A DNA stretch of 35,609 nucleotides, taken from NCBI GenBank assembly GCA_947467625.1, contig CANIJN010000023.1, positions 1-35,609 of the forward strand. The letters run 5' to 3'. The translations under genes were made by a program, and so were the position numbers. The notes beneath the pieces were generated by a model that saw only the letters and a list, made by a program, of their open reading frames with translations, did not search any database and was not told where the DNA came from. Positions 8,553 to 16,992 of this stretch are shown here, piece by piece. The DNA is from Opitutia bacterium (GTDB lineage Bacteria > Verrucomicrobiota > Verrucomicrobiia > Opitutales > Opitutaceae). Numbering within the stretch: position 1 is the stretch's first letter; every line of letters begins with the position of its first letter.

Positions 8553-11540
8553 CTAGCGCGTTCGACTCAGAAGCGACACGGGCAGATCGCCCCAATCGCG
8601 GCGCACGGCCGCCGGACTTGTCACCCGTCGCTTGTTTTCCGCAGTGCTGCTTCCGGCGGGAGTCGGGCGCACGGACGGCCCGTCAAAATCGAGCGTGAGC
8701 GTGGCCGCCGCACTCGTGGTTGAGCCAAAGGCATTGGTGGCGATACACTTATAATCGCCGGCATACGCCGCGGTGATGTTCTTCAGCGCGAGCACCGGCT
8801 CGGTCGTGTTGCAAAATTCACCGCCGCGAAAATACCACGCGAACGTCGTGCCGGCGGGTGCGCCAACTGCCGCGATCAAACTCACGTTCTCTCCGGGCCG
8901 CGCCTGGAGGCTGCGTGGTTGCCGAATGAAAGCCGGAGGACGGGTATCGGTGACGACCGCGGGATCATACACGATAAACTGCCCCATCATGCCGCCGTCT
9001 TCGTGGTTCAGAAAATGGCAGTGAAACATGAAGGGGTTCGCCGTGCTCGCATAGTCTTCGAATTTCGCGATCACCTGGACACTCTCACCCCGCGGCACGT
9101 AGACGGTGTCCTTCCATCCGGATTCGTAGGGCGCCGCCAATCCATCCGACGACACCTGTCCATTGGTCGGCGTGCGCGCGACAATCTTGAACTTCACGTC
9201 GTGGATGTGGAACGCGTGGCCAAACACATTGTTGTTCACGATCGTCCACTTCTCCACCTCGTTCAGTTTTACGGTGAAATTATTCCGCGTGCCGGTGTAG
9301 CTCACGTTGTCGAAGGAGAACTCAGCGCCGCCATTGCCACCGGTGATGTTGACCGTGCGAGAATTGGTGACATTGGCGTTGGTCCAGTAGGTGTTGTTCG
9401 CGAGTGCGGACGGCAGCGCCGTAATGGCATTGGCGGTCGTCGCGCCGACCACAATGTGCAGCAGATTAAAATCCGTGTTGTTCAGCAGGCTGCCGTTGAT
9501 GGGGCCGGAGCGGCCGGTGGGCTGCACGGGATTGCCTTCGTTGCCCGGGAATCCAAACGCCTGCCCGGAGTTGAAGGCTTTCAAATCGACCGCAGCACCG
9601 ACGGCATCCCCGCCAAGATTTACCAGGATTTCCACCCGTTCACCCACCATGAGTTTCACGCGCGTGACGGCGACGGGAGCATTGAGGAGCCCGCTGTCGT
9701 TCGTGATCACGTAAAAGGTCCGGTTATCGCTGAGGCCGATATTGTAGCCCCGCTCGACCTCGGCGTTGAGCACGCGCAGCCGCACGAACTGCTTCGGCAA
9801 CGTCACCTGCGGGCTCAGCGTGCCATTGACGAGGACGTAGTCACCGTAGTTGTCGACGGCATGATCGTAGGCGAATTGGTTACCGGTCAGAAAACGACGA
9901 CTCGTTATCCCGAGGGGAATGTCATCGATTCCATAAGTGCGGGGCAGCGCGAGCGCGGCCTCCTGCGGGTCCTTCACGATAATGAAGCCGCCCGCGCCTT
10001 TGGTGAGTTGCTCCTGCGTGGTCTCGTGCAAATGTGGGTGATACCAGTAGGTCGAGGCATTGTTGAGCACCTTCCACGTCGGCGACCAGGTCGTGCCTGC
10101 AGGGACCGGTTGAAGCGGACCGCCGTCCATCACCGCTGGGAGGTGGAAGCCGTGCCAGTGCACGGTGGTCGCGGACGTGAGTTTGTTCGTCACGTTCATC
10201 TGCACCACATCCCCCTGATTCATGATCAACGTGGGCCCCCAGAAGAGCGCGCCGTTATAACCGTAGGTCGTCGTCGCCGCTCCGGCGCGGAACTGTTTCG
10301 AGGTCTGCTCGAGCGCGAGGTCAAACGTGGTGCCGGAAATCGTATCGGGGATGCTGAGCGGATTGTAGGTCGGGGTGGCAGTCGACGTCGCGAACACCGG
10401 TAAAGTCGTGATCGAGGTGCCCGCACTGTTCGTCGCGGTGGCGGTGAGGGCATTCGTGCCAAAGCCGAGCGGCACGGTCGCCACCCACGTCGCAAAATTG
10501 TCCGTCGAAGTCGCGGCCACGGCATTGACCTTTACCGAGGTGACGCCGCCCGGAGCACCGGAGCTCGTGCCCTGCACGATGACCGTCGCCAACGCCGTCG
10601 TTAGCCCAGCCGTTGGACTCGTGATTGCCACGGCTGGCGCAGACGTCGGCGTGCCGGTGAACGCGGGGACGTTGCTGTAGAGTTCGACGAGCGCGGTGCC
10701 CGTGGTGTTGCCCACGCCGCTCACCACGGCCGTATACGAGCCCGCCGGGAGCGAAGTGACCATCGCCGCATCTTTGCTTCCCACGGGCAGTGCGAACGCA
10801 CCGACCGCGGTAGCCGCGGCCGAAATCTCGGCGGCGTTCACCGCGCTCGACCAGTTGTCATTGGTCGCGAGCGCGGTCGTCCCGCGATAGAGCGTGATGG
10901 TCGGATCGGCGAGCAACCCCGTGAGGCCAAACGTCGAAAGCGTCGGACCAACGGCGCGAATCAATAACCGCAGTGAACCGGTGCCGCTGATCACAAAACC
11001 GGGGATCAACACCGAGTCGCCCGTGCCGACGAAGGCCCGGGTCGAAGCATTCACCACCGCAGAGGTCGCTGTCGTCGAAGCATCATAGACCTCTAGGAGC
11101 GTCACACCCGTGCTCGTGCCGCTCGCCGTCACGGGCGCCGTGTAAGCCCCGGGCGCAAGGGTCGCGACGAGCGCCGCGTCCTTGCTGCCGACGGTGAACG
11201 CAAATGCCCCCGCCGCCGTCATCGCCGCCGCATCGGCCGCGAGCCAATTGTCATTGGTCGCGACGGTCGCCACCGCGGAAAGCAGCGAGAGACTGGGGTC
11301 GCCCAGCGCACCGCTCACGCCGAAGCCGGTGAGTGCCGGGCCCGCCGCGCGGGCGAGCATCGTCTTCGTGCCGCTGCCGCCGATCACGAAACCCGCGATC
11401 GGCGTGCCCGCGCTACCGCCGATCTGCGCCCGGGTCGCAATATTTGTGAGCCGAGCCGGATCGGGCTCCGCGGCCCACGGTTTCAAACCCGAGAGGAGGA
11501 GGAGGAGAAAAACAACGAAGGGAAACCGGCTGAAGTGCAT
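8553..11540 (-). CDS. Secreted multicopper oxidase with N-terminal repeat pair and Ig-like domains
   Basis: This is a 995-residue protein. After a signal peptide (FVVFLLLLLSGLKPWAA) come two copies of the shared repeat (about 30-290), a bacterial Ig-like domain (about 295-385), a full multicopper oxidase module, and a C-terminal Ig-like domain (about 885-975, with the F-W and Y-C pattern WYFRGGEFC, DYKCIATNAFGS). All four copper-ligand motifs are visible: HWHGF (~460), YHPHLH (~500), HAFHIHD (~777) and FHCHFLNHEDGGMMG (~842). The protein should therefore bind type 1 and trinuclear copper and oxidise a substrate with O2 outside the cytoplasm. It resembles CueO/CotA/FtsP-like oxidases, but the substrate is unknown. 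Only a half-site (TTAACA) of the shared motif lies upstream. Confidence 0.92.
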   Translation of the reverse strand: MHFSRFPFVVFLLLLLSGLKPWAAEPDPARLTNIATRAQIGGSAGTPIAGFVIGGSGTKTMLARAAGPALTGFGVSGALGDPSLSLLSAVATVATNDNWLAADAAAMTAAGAFAFTVGSKDAALVATLAPGAYTAPVTASGTSTGVTLLEVYDASTTATSAVVNASTRAFVGTGDSVLIPGFVISGTGSLRLLIRAVGPTLSTFGLTGLLADPTITLYRGTTALATNDNWSSAVNAAEISAAATAVGAFALPVGSKDAAMVTSLPAGSYTAVVSGVGNTTGTALVELYSNVPAFTGTPTSAPAVAITSPTAGLTTALATVIVQGTSSGAPGGVTSVKVNAVAATSTDNFATWVATVPLGFGTNALTATATNSAGTSITTLPVFATSTATPTYNPLSIPDTISGTTFDLALEQTSKQFRAGAATTTYGYNGALFWGPTLIMNQGDVVQMNVTNKLTSATTVHWHGFHLPAVMDGGPLQPVPAGTTWSPTWKVLNNASTYWYHPHLHETTQEQLTKGAGGFIIVKDPQEAALALPRTYGIDDIPLGITSRRFLTGNQFAYDHAVDNYGDYVLVNGTLSPQVTLPKQFVRLRVLNAEVERGYNIGLSDNRTFYVITNDSGLLNAPVAVTRVKLMVGERVEILVNLGGDAVGAAVDLKAFNSGQAFGFPGNEGNPVQPTGRSGPINGSLLNNTDFNLLHIVVGATTANAITALPSALANNTYWTNANVTNSRTVNITGGNGGAEFSFDNVSYTGTRNNFTVKLNEVEKWTIVNNNVFGHAFHIHDVKFKIVARTPTNGQVSSDGLAAPYESGWKDTVYVPRGESVQVIAKFEDYASTANPFMFHCHFLNHEDGGMMGQFIVYDPAVVTDTRPPAFIRQPRSLQARPGENVSLIAAVGAPAGTTFAWYFRGGEFCNTTEPVLALKNITAAYAGDYKCIATNAFGSTTSAAATLTLDFDGPSVRPTPAGSSTAENKRRVTSPAAVRRDWGDLPVSLLSRTR
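10676..11455 (-). repeat. Tandem protein-repeat pair (copies 3-4 of 10), N-terminal in multicopper oxidase gene
   Basis: Two units at the N-terminus, directly after the signal peptide: the first opens RLTNIATRAQIGGS, the second VVNASTRAFVGTGDS and ends ALVELYSNV. Both keep GFVI.G.G, RA.GP, TNDNW, GSKDAA and PG.YTA. The pair is moved to the opposite end of the protein compared with the YHYH/DUF1566 gene. Confidence 0.85.
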
Positions 11541-11560
11541 AGCTCAGGATATCCAACCAT

Positions 11561-11566
11561 TGTTAA
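11561..11566 (-). promoter_or_regulatory. Half-site TTAACA before multicopper oxidase gene
   Basis: TTAACA on the minus strand ends 20 nt before the ATG at 11540, nearly the 21-nt spacing seen for the downstream box of the shared motif. The position expected for the upstream box (11589-11584) reads CGTTTT, so the second box is not recognisable here. Confidence 0.3.
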
Positions 11567-11630
11567 GGAATGATGAACGGTGGAAAACGATCCGTTCAAA
11601 TTTCCCGCTTTCCGACCTCATTCCCAACCA

Positions 11631-13755
11631 TCAGGGCAGCAGATAAAATTCCACGAGAACAGTGCCCGTGGTGACGTTTTTTCCGCTCACCTGGACGGTG
11701 TAGTTGGCGCCGGCAGGAAGCGTGATCAGCACGGCGGCGTCGCGGCTGCCGGTTTCAAAAGGAAATGCGCCGACCGCGTTGACGGCAGCCGTAAGGGACG
11801 CGACTGGCGAAGGGAGCGCTGTCGCGGCCGCGTATTGCGAACTCTGCGCCACACCCCAGTCATAATTGCTCGCGACGATATCGCTGCCGCGGAAAACCGT
11901 GAGAACCGGATCCGCCAGCGAGCCGGTCACACCAAACTTCCCCAGCGCCGGGCCGGCCACCCGAATGAGCAATCCCGCCGCTCCGTTACCGCCCACCGCG
12001 ACACCCGGGATCAAGATCGACGCGCGGTGCCGACGTAGGCACGGGCCGAAGCGTTCACGAGGCGCGCGGAACCGGCGTCGGACTCGACATCGAAAATCTA
12101 CACGAGGGCAACCCCACTGCCGTCGTCGACCGAACGGGTTTGTGCCGTGTAGGCCGCAGGCGGGAAAGTGAGAACCAGCGCCGCGTCGCGGCTGCCGGCC
12201 GGCAGCGCAAAGGCTCCGCCGGCCGTCATCGCCATCGCATCGGAGCTGGCCGAATTGTCGTTCGTCTGCACGAGCGTCTGCCCCTGGCGCAGTTCTAAGA
12301 TTGGATCGGCGAGAACGCCGACGACGCCAAAGCCCGCCAACGCAGGGCCGACCCCTCGCACGACGAGGCGCTTCGCGCCTCCTGCGACGACGAAGCCCAG
12401 AATCGGCGTGCCGGCCGCCCCGCCGACAGCCGCGCGGGCCGAGAGGTTCGTCACCCGCGCGTCGCCCTTCGCCGCGGCACTCAAGGAGCGGTCAAGGGTG
12501 TCCGTGAGCGCCGCGCGCAAACGGCTCGCCGCAGCGGGCTGCGTCGCCGCGACGTTGCTCGTCTCCGAAGGATCGCCGACGACGTCGTAGAGCTCGTGGG
12601 TGTTTCCCCGCTCAACCAGTTTCCAACGGCCCTCGAATTGCGCGCTGTCTGTGGTCGATACGACGGTGAACGAACGATCTACGGACGGTGCGGAACCGCG
12701 CAGGATACTCCAAAGGTTGAGGCCGTCCAACGGCAGACGGCTCCGCGGAGCGACGCCCACGCCGGCGGCCACCGTCGGAAACAAATCCTGCACGGAGACA
12801 AACTGATCGCTCGTCGCTCCGGCGCGGATGGCGCCCGGCCAACGCAGAATCGCCGGGACGCGCACGCCGCCCTCGTAGACGCCGCTCTTGGCGCCGCGCA
12901 GCGGGATGTTGCGCGCAACAGAATTGCCGGGACCACCATTGTCGGAAATGAAAATCACCAGAGTGTCGGCGTCCAACCGCTGAGCCGTGAGCTCGGCAAG
13001 GATTTTTCCGATGCCGGCGTCGAGACTCTCCAGCATCGCTGCATACGTTAGCGCATCACCGGAGAGCGCCGGATAATTGGCGAGCAGTTCGGGCGGGGCC
13101 TCGAGCGGGATGTGAGGCGCGTTGAGGGTGACCACATGAAAAAACGGTTTCGCCGGGTCGCGGGTGCGCAGCAGCCGGATCTCCTCGTCGCGGAGCAGGT
13201 CGGTCGAGTAGCCGGTTTCGTTGAGCGTCGTTCCATCGCGTTGCCAGTCGACGCGCGTGGTGTTTTCGCCAAAGTGGGAGTAGTAGGAAATCGCCCCGCC
13301 GAGGAAGCCGTAAAAGCGGTCGAAGCCCCGTGCGGTGGGGAGATGCGCACCCGATGAGCCGAGGTGCCATTTGCCGGTGAGGGCGGTTTGGTAACCCTCC
13401 GCGCGAAACGTCTCCGGGATGAGATGCTCGAGAACGTTGAGTCCGTCGTCCTGCGCAGAAAACACGTCGCGAATACCCAGCTGCACCGCCGACGGGCGGT
13501 GTGAAGCGAAGCGCGCGAAGGGCTGCAGAGCGGAGCGGCGTAGTAACGCATCAGTTCGGTCCCTTCCTGTCGCAGTCGGTCGAGATTCAGCATGCGAGCC
13601 GGTCAACCGCGCCACGGCACGTCGGCCCATCCGCGATCGTCGGCGACAAGGATCAGGACGTTGGGCGCCACCGCACGCAGTGAAAGCGGCACAAACCCGG
13701 CGACGACCAAGACGATCGCAACGGTCAGGCCCAGGCTCCGGTGCGGTTTGCTCAC
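11631..13755 (-). pseudogene. Sulfatase with C-terminal repeat pair, broken by two stops and two frameshifts
   Basis: The gene would start at the GTG ending at 13755, overlapping the previous stop (GTGA). It encodes a signal/anchor segment and a sulfatase opening (APNVLILVADDRGWAD) with both metal-binding Asp residues, then an in-frame TGA at 13603-13605. The same frame continues with LDRLRQEG and the formylglycine motif CSPSR, but right after it (about 13490-13500) a frameshift removes the expected LTGR. The rest of the domain (TALTGKWHLGSSG, ISDNGGPGN, GVYEGGVRVP) is read in another frame. In the repeat pair a GAG-type codon is TAG at 12098-12100 (expected VEIFD), and one base is missing near 12025 (expected VGTGASILIPG). 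The remainder ends VEFYLLP at 11631. Loss of function is very likely unless the lesions are sequencing errors. Confidence 0.85.
11634..12467 (-). repeat. Tandem protein-repeat pair (copies 5-6 of 10), in sulfatase pseudogene
   Basis: The first unit (VTNLSARAAVGGAAGTP through DGSGVALV) and the second (NASARAYVGT ... LVEFYLLP) are separated by the TAG at 12098 and the one-base frameshift near 12025. The second unit is more divergent (SNYDWG for TNDNW). Confidence 0.75.
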
Positions 13756-16301
13756 GGCACTTCGTAAATTTCGACCAGCGCCACGCCGGTCGTGTTGCCG
13801 CCCCCGCTCACCTGCGCGGTGTAGGTGCCCGGGTCCAGCGTGACGAGCAGCGCGGAATCGCGGGAATTCGCCGGCAGCGTAAAAGCCCCCACCTGCGCAC
13901 TCGCGAGGCCCAGCTGCGCGGCGTTCGCCAAGGTGAGCCAGTTGTCGTTTTGCTGGATCGCGGCGGTCGAGCCCTCGCGGAAGAGCGCAAGCTGTGGATC
14001 GGCGAGCACGCCCGTCACGCCGAATTGTGCGAGGCTCGGCCCGATCGCGCGGATGAGCAGTTGCTTCGGCGCGTCGCCTTGGATCGCGAAGCCCGCGATC
14101 AAGATCGAGCCGCCGGTGCCAACGTTCGTGCGGGCGGACATGTTTACGAGGCGCGCGGAGGTCGTGGTGGTCGTGGCATCGTAGGCCTCCATGAGCGCGA
14201 TGCCGGGCGCGGCGGCCTTGCCGGTGACGACCGCGGAGTAGCTGCCCGGCGTGAGGTTGGCGACGAGCGCGGCATCGAGGGACGTAGCGCCGAGCGCGAA
14301 GGCACCGACGCGCGTGGTGACGGCGACAGTCTGATTGACGTTGGTGCCGCCAAACCAGTTGTCATTGGTTGCGACGGTGGAGTTGTTGGCATCGACGAGC
14401 GTCAGCACGGGATCAGGCAGCACGCCCGTCACGCCAAAGCCGGTGAGCGACGGACCGACGCCGCGCAACAACAGCGACACCGGGTCGCCCTGACCTACGA
14501 CGCAGCCGACGATCAGTGTGTCGCTGCCCGTGCCGGCGGTGGAGCGCACGGAGAGGTTTCCCAGCCGGCTTGCGCCAATGGTGAGCGTCGCGGCGGCAGA
14601 GGTTAAGGAGCCCGCCGAGGTCGAGACGACCACCGTGTAGCTTCCGGCATCGGCCGCCTGCGCGCGCGCGATTCCGAGCACGGCCGTGATGGCGCCGGGG
14701 ATGTCGGTGCCGTTGTGCCTCCACTGGTAGGTGAGCGGGAGCGAACTCGTCGCACTCACGGAAAACGTCACCGGCGTGCCCACCGACACAGCCTGAGAGC
14801 GCGGTTGCGCTGCGATCACCGGCGTCGCGCTTTGCTCAGCCGCGGTGCCAACCGTGTAGGAGAACGCCACCGTGCCGTTGACGCGCTCAGTGCCGGGCCG
14901 TTCGTCCGCCGGCAAATAGGTGCGGACATATTCCACTTTCACTCCCGCTGGTGCGACCGTGACGCGGGTATAACCGCTGTCCGGGAAGCGCTCGCCGGTT
15001 GCGTAGGCATCGGAATTGAAAAGCGAATAGTTGGGATTCGCGGGCGAACCAAGTGATTGATAAGTCACTCCATCCAGTTGCTGGCGCACCCAGATATGAT
15101 CGTGGCCCTGGAAGAAGATCGTGACCTTGTTGGCGACAAAGAGTTGGTGGATGGGGAGCGCCCAACCGGCCCGGTTCTGCGCAAAGCTAGGGGTGCCATT
15201 GTTGTTTTGCCCGCCCCACTCGAACTTCAACGCAACGTCGATACCCCCGCGGCCGGTGCCGTTCACATGGTGGGCGAAGACAAATTTGTATTTCGCTTTG
15301 CTCTGCTCGAGCGTGGCCTTGAGCCAGTCGTATTGGGCTTTGCCGTGGGTGATCGCCCACTGGTCCGCGGTCTTGGCCCCGCCGTAAAAATCGTTGTCCA
15401 CCACCACGGGCGAACCCCAATAGGGATCAATGGTGACGAAGAGCGCATCGCCCCACTCCCAAGCATAGTAGTTCCGCAACAGTCCGATATGCTCAATGGT
15501 CTCGGTGTTACCGGAGTAGAAATCGTCCGGCGCGGGCTGGGCGTAGTAGAGATTGCGGGCGTTTTGGGCCCAGACGGCGACGTTATTAGGCGTCCCATCG
15601 AGAAGATAGCGCGCCGCCTGCTCGTGGTTGCCGTTGACGAGGAAAATCGGGGCTATACGGCCAAGTATGCCGAGATACGGTCGCTGAATGGCGTAACGCG
15701 CCTCGACCTGGGGTTGCGTGACCGCCCGGGGATTCGCTTGGTTGATCGTATCGACGCTGAAGTCGTCACCGCTGGTCAGATAGAAATCGGGCCGGTTGCC
15801 CGCCACGGTCGTCATCGTCCGCGTATAGAATGCGGCGTTGAACTGCGTGTTGGCCCGCTCGGGGTGCGAGTCCCCCTGCACACCGAACACAAACGTGCTG
15901 CCCGGCGCCCGCTGCGTCATGAACGAATACTCCGGGCTCGCGTCGTAGTCTGTCGCGGTCGCCGCGCGAAATCGTATGCGATAATAGTAGCGCGCATTCG
16001 TCACGAGGCCGGCGATTGTCACCTCCCGCGGGACATTCGCCGCCAGCGCAACCGGCGGGGTCTGGCCAGTGTAGGCTCCGGGTTGCAGGCCAAACTCTAG
16101 ATAGAGCGAGTGCGCCACAGGTGCTAAGACGTTGGCCACGATGGATTGGTTGGTTGGCCGGCCCAACACGAGCGTGCCCGGAAAATCCGCCGCGCTCGCC
16201 GGCAGGGTCAGGCCCGCCCCCAGAACGACCGCACCCCAAACCGCCCACGCCCGCACCACGGCGCGTAAGCCGTTGAACGTATAATTTATTTTCGATACCA
16301 T
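13752..16301 (-). CDS. Secreted metallophosphoesterase (purple acid phosphatase-like) with Ig domain and C-terminal repeat pair
   Basis: This is an 849-residue exported protein. A signal peptide (VWGAVVLGAGLTLPASA) is followed by a fibronectin III-like domain of the purple acid phosphatase N-terminal type (about 45-130). The calcineurin-like phosphoesterase domain carries all five metal motifs: GDSH (~144), GDD (~178), GNHE (~225), the paired His of FAHHV (~343) and GHDH (~402). An Ig-like domain (about 490-570) and two shared repeats (about 572-849, ending VEIYEVP) complete it. It is expected to hydrolyse phosphomonoesters or diesters outside the cytoplasm; the substrate is unknown. A good Shine-Dalgarno (CGGAGG, 11 nt before the ATG) begins right after the sigma factor stop, so the two genes are probably co-transcribed. 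Confidence 0.9.
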   Translation of the reverse strand: MVSKINYTFNGLRAVVRAWAVWGAVVLGAGLTLPASAADFPGTLVLGRPTNQSIVANVLAPVAHSLYLEFGLQPGAYTGQTPPVALAANVPREVTIAGLVTNARYYYRIRFRAATATDYDASPEYSFMTQRAPGSTFVFGVQGDSHPERANTQFNAAFYTRTMTTVAGNRPDFYLTSGDDFSVDTINQANPRAVTQPQVEARYAIQRPYLGILGRIAPIFLVNGNHEQAARYLLDGTPNNVAVWAQNARNLYYAQPAPDDFYSGNTETIEHIGLLRNYYAWEWGDALFVTIDPYWGSPVVVDNDFYGGAKTADQWAITHGKAQYDWLKATLEQSKAKYKFVFAHHVNGTGRGGIDVALKFEWGGQNNNGTPSFAQNRAGWALPIHQLFVANKVTIFFQGHDHIWVRQQLDGVTYQSLGSPANPNYSLFNSDAYATGERFPDSGYTRVTVAPAGVKVEYVRTYLPADERPGTERVNGTVAFSYTVGTAAEQSATPVIAAQPRSQAVSVGTPVTFSVSATSSLPLTYQWRHNGTDIPGAITAVLGIARAQAADAGSYTVVVSTSAGSLTSAAATLTIGASRLGNLSVRSTAGTGSDTLIVGCVVGQGDPVSLLLRGVGPSLTGFGVTGVLPDPVLTLVDANNSTVATNDNWFGGTNVNQTVAVTTRVGAFALGATSLDAALVANLTPGSYSAVVTGKAAAPGIALMEAYDATTTTTSARLVNMSARTNVGTGGSILIAGFAIQGDAPKQLLIRAIGPSLAQFGVTGVLADPQLALFREGSTAAIQQNDNWLTLANAAQLGLASAQVGAFTLPANSRDSALLVTLDPGTYTAQVSGGGNTTGVALVEIYEVP
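13755..14590 (-). repeat. Tandem protein-repeat pair (copies 7-8 of 10), C-terminal in metallophosphoesterase gene
   Basis: The first unit opens RLGNLSVRSTAGTGSD, the second RLVNMSARTNVGTGGS. Both keep R.(V/I)GPSL..FGVTGVL.DP, NDNW, and PG.Y(S/T)A and end with (M/V)E.Y(D/E). The first copy is the most divergent of the set (IVGCVVGQGD in place of IPGFVI.G). Confidence 0.8.
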
Positions 16302-16320
16302 GATTGGAATTACCTCCGAT

Positions 16321-16992
16321 TCACGCCGCCCGCGACGACCGCAGGCGCTCAGGCGACGCGGTCATGCATTGCCGCAGAATCTTGCGAGCGCGGTTCAACC
16401 GAATTTTCACTGTTCCGAGCGACAGTTGCATCTCAGCCGCAATCGCGCGGTAGCTCGCGCCCACCACGATCTGCTCCACGATCGCGCGGTCAGCGGGGGC
16501 CAGGTAGGTGAGGGCTCCCTCCAGCGATTCAAAAATCTCGCGCACCGCGATCGTGCTGTCGGGCGCCGCCATATTCATCAGCAGCTCATCGCCCGCGACG
16601 CTACTCGGTCGGCAGCGCAGGCGGCGGCGGAAATCCAGCGCGGCGTTGCGCGCCAGCGTAAAAAGCCAGGGCTCAAAGGTGATCGGCTCCCGTAGTCGAC
16701 TGATCTGGCGGCAAAGCTTGATCATCACCATCTGCACCACGTCTTCCACCATGTCCGGTTGATCCAGCATCGGACGCACAAAGGCCGCGAGGCGGTTACG
16801 ATAGCGCATGATCAGCTCGGACTGCGCTGCCATGTCGCCGTCCTTCGCCCGTCGCACAATGATCAACAAGCCTTCGCGCTCCGCCTCGGTGGGACGCGGG
16901 TAGCACGCACGCCGCCCGCCGCCCATCGGGGCAGGAACACCCGACAAAATACGGCCCGGAGCGCGACCAAGTGACTCAGTTGGCAGGGACAA
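16321..16992 (-). CDS. ECF-type RNA polymerase sigma factor
   Basis: This is a sigma-70 family protein of up to 223 residues with only regions 2 and 4. Region 2 (about 45-120) includes the DMVEDVVQMVMIKLC helix and FEPWLFTLARNAALDFRRR; region 4 (about 160-210) includes LAPADRAIVEQIVV and the helix-turn-helix YRAIAAEMQLSLGTVKIRLNRAR. It would direct polymerase to a dedicated promoter set. The TTG at 16992 overlaps the end of the upstream phosphoesterase gene; an ATG at 16926 would shorten it by 22 residues without touching region 2, so the start is open. No anti-sigma gene is recognisable next to it. Its position between two metallophosphoesterase genes suggests control of this block. Confidence 0.88.
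   Translation of the reverse strand: MSLPTESLGRAPGRILSGVPAPMGGGRRACYPRPTEAEREGLLIIVRRAKDGDMAAQSELIMRYRNRLAAFVRPMLDQPDMVEDVVQMVMIKLCRQISRLREPITFEPWLFTLARNAALDFRRRLRCRPSSVAGDELLMNMAAPDSTIAVREIFESLEGALTYLAPADRAIVEQIVVGASYRAIAAEMQLSLGTVKIRLNRARKILRQCMTASPERLRSSRAA

Noticed and set aside
11631-12014. A separate small gene of 127 residues
   Set aside because: It is only the second repeat unit of the broken sulfatase gene, cut off by the TAG at 12098 and the one-base frameshift near 12025; its TTG 'start' is an internal Leu codon.
12098-13630. An open 510-residue reading frame that could be called a complete sulfatase gene
   Set aside because: Its first ~50 residues are an out-of-frame reading of the sulfatase N-terminus; the true start (13755), metal motif and CSPSR are in other frames, and it stops in the middle of a repeat unit.
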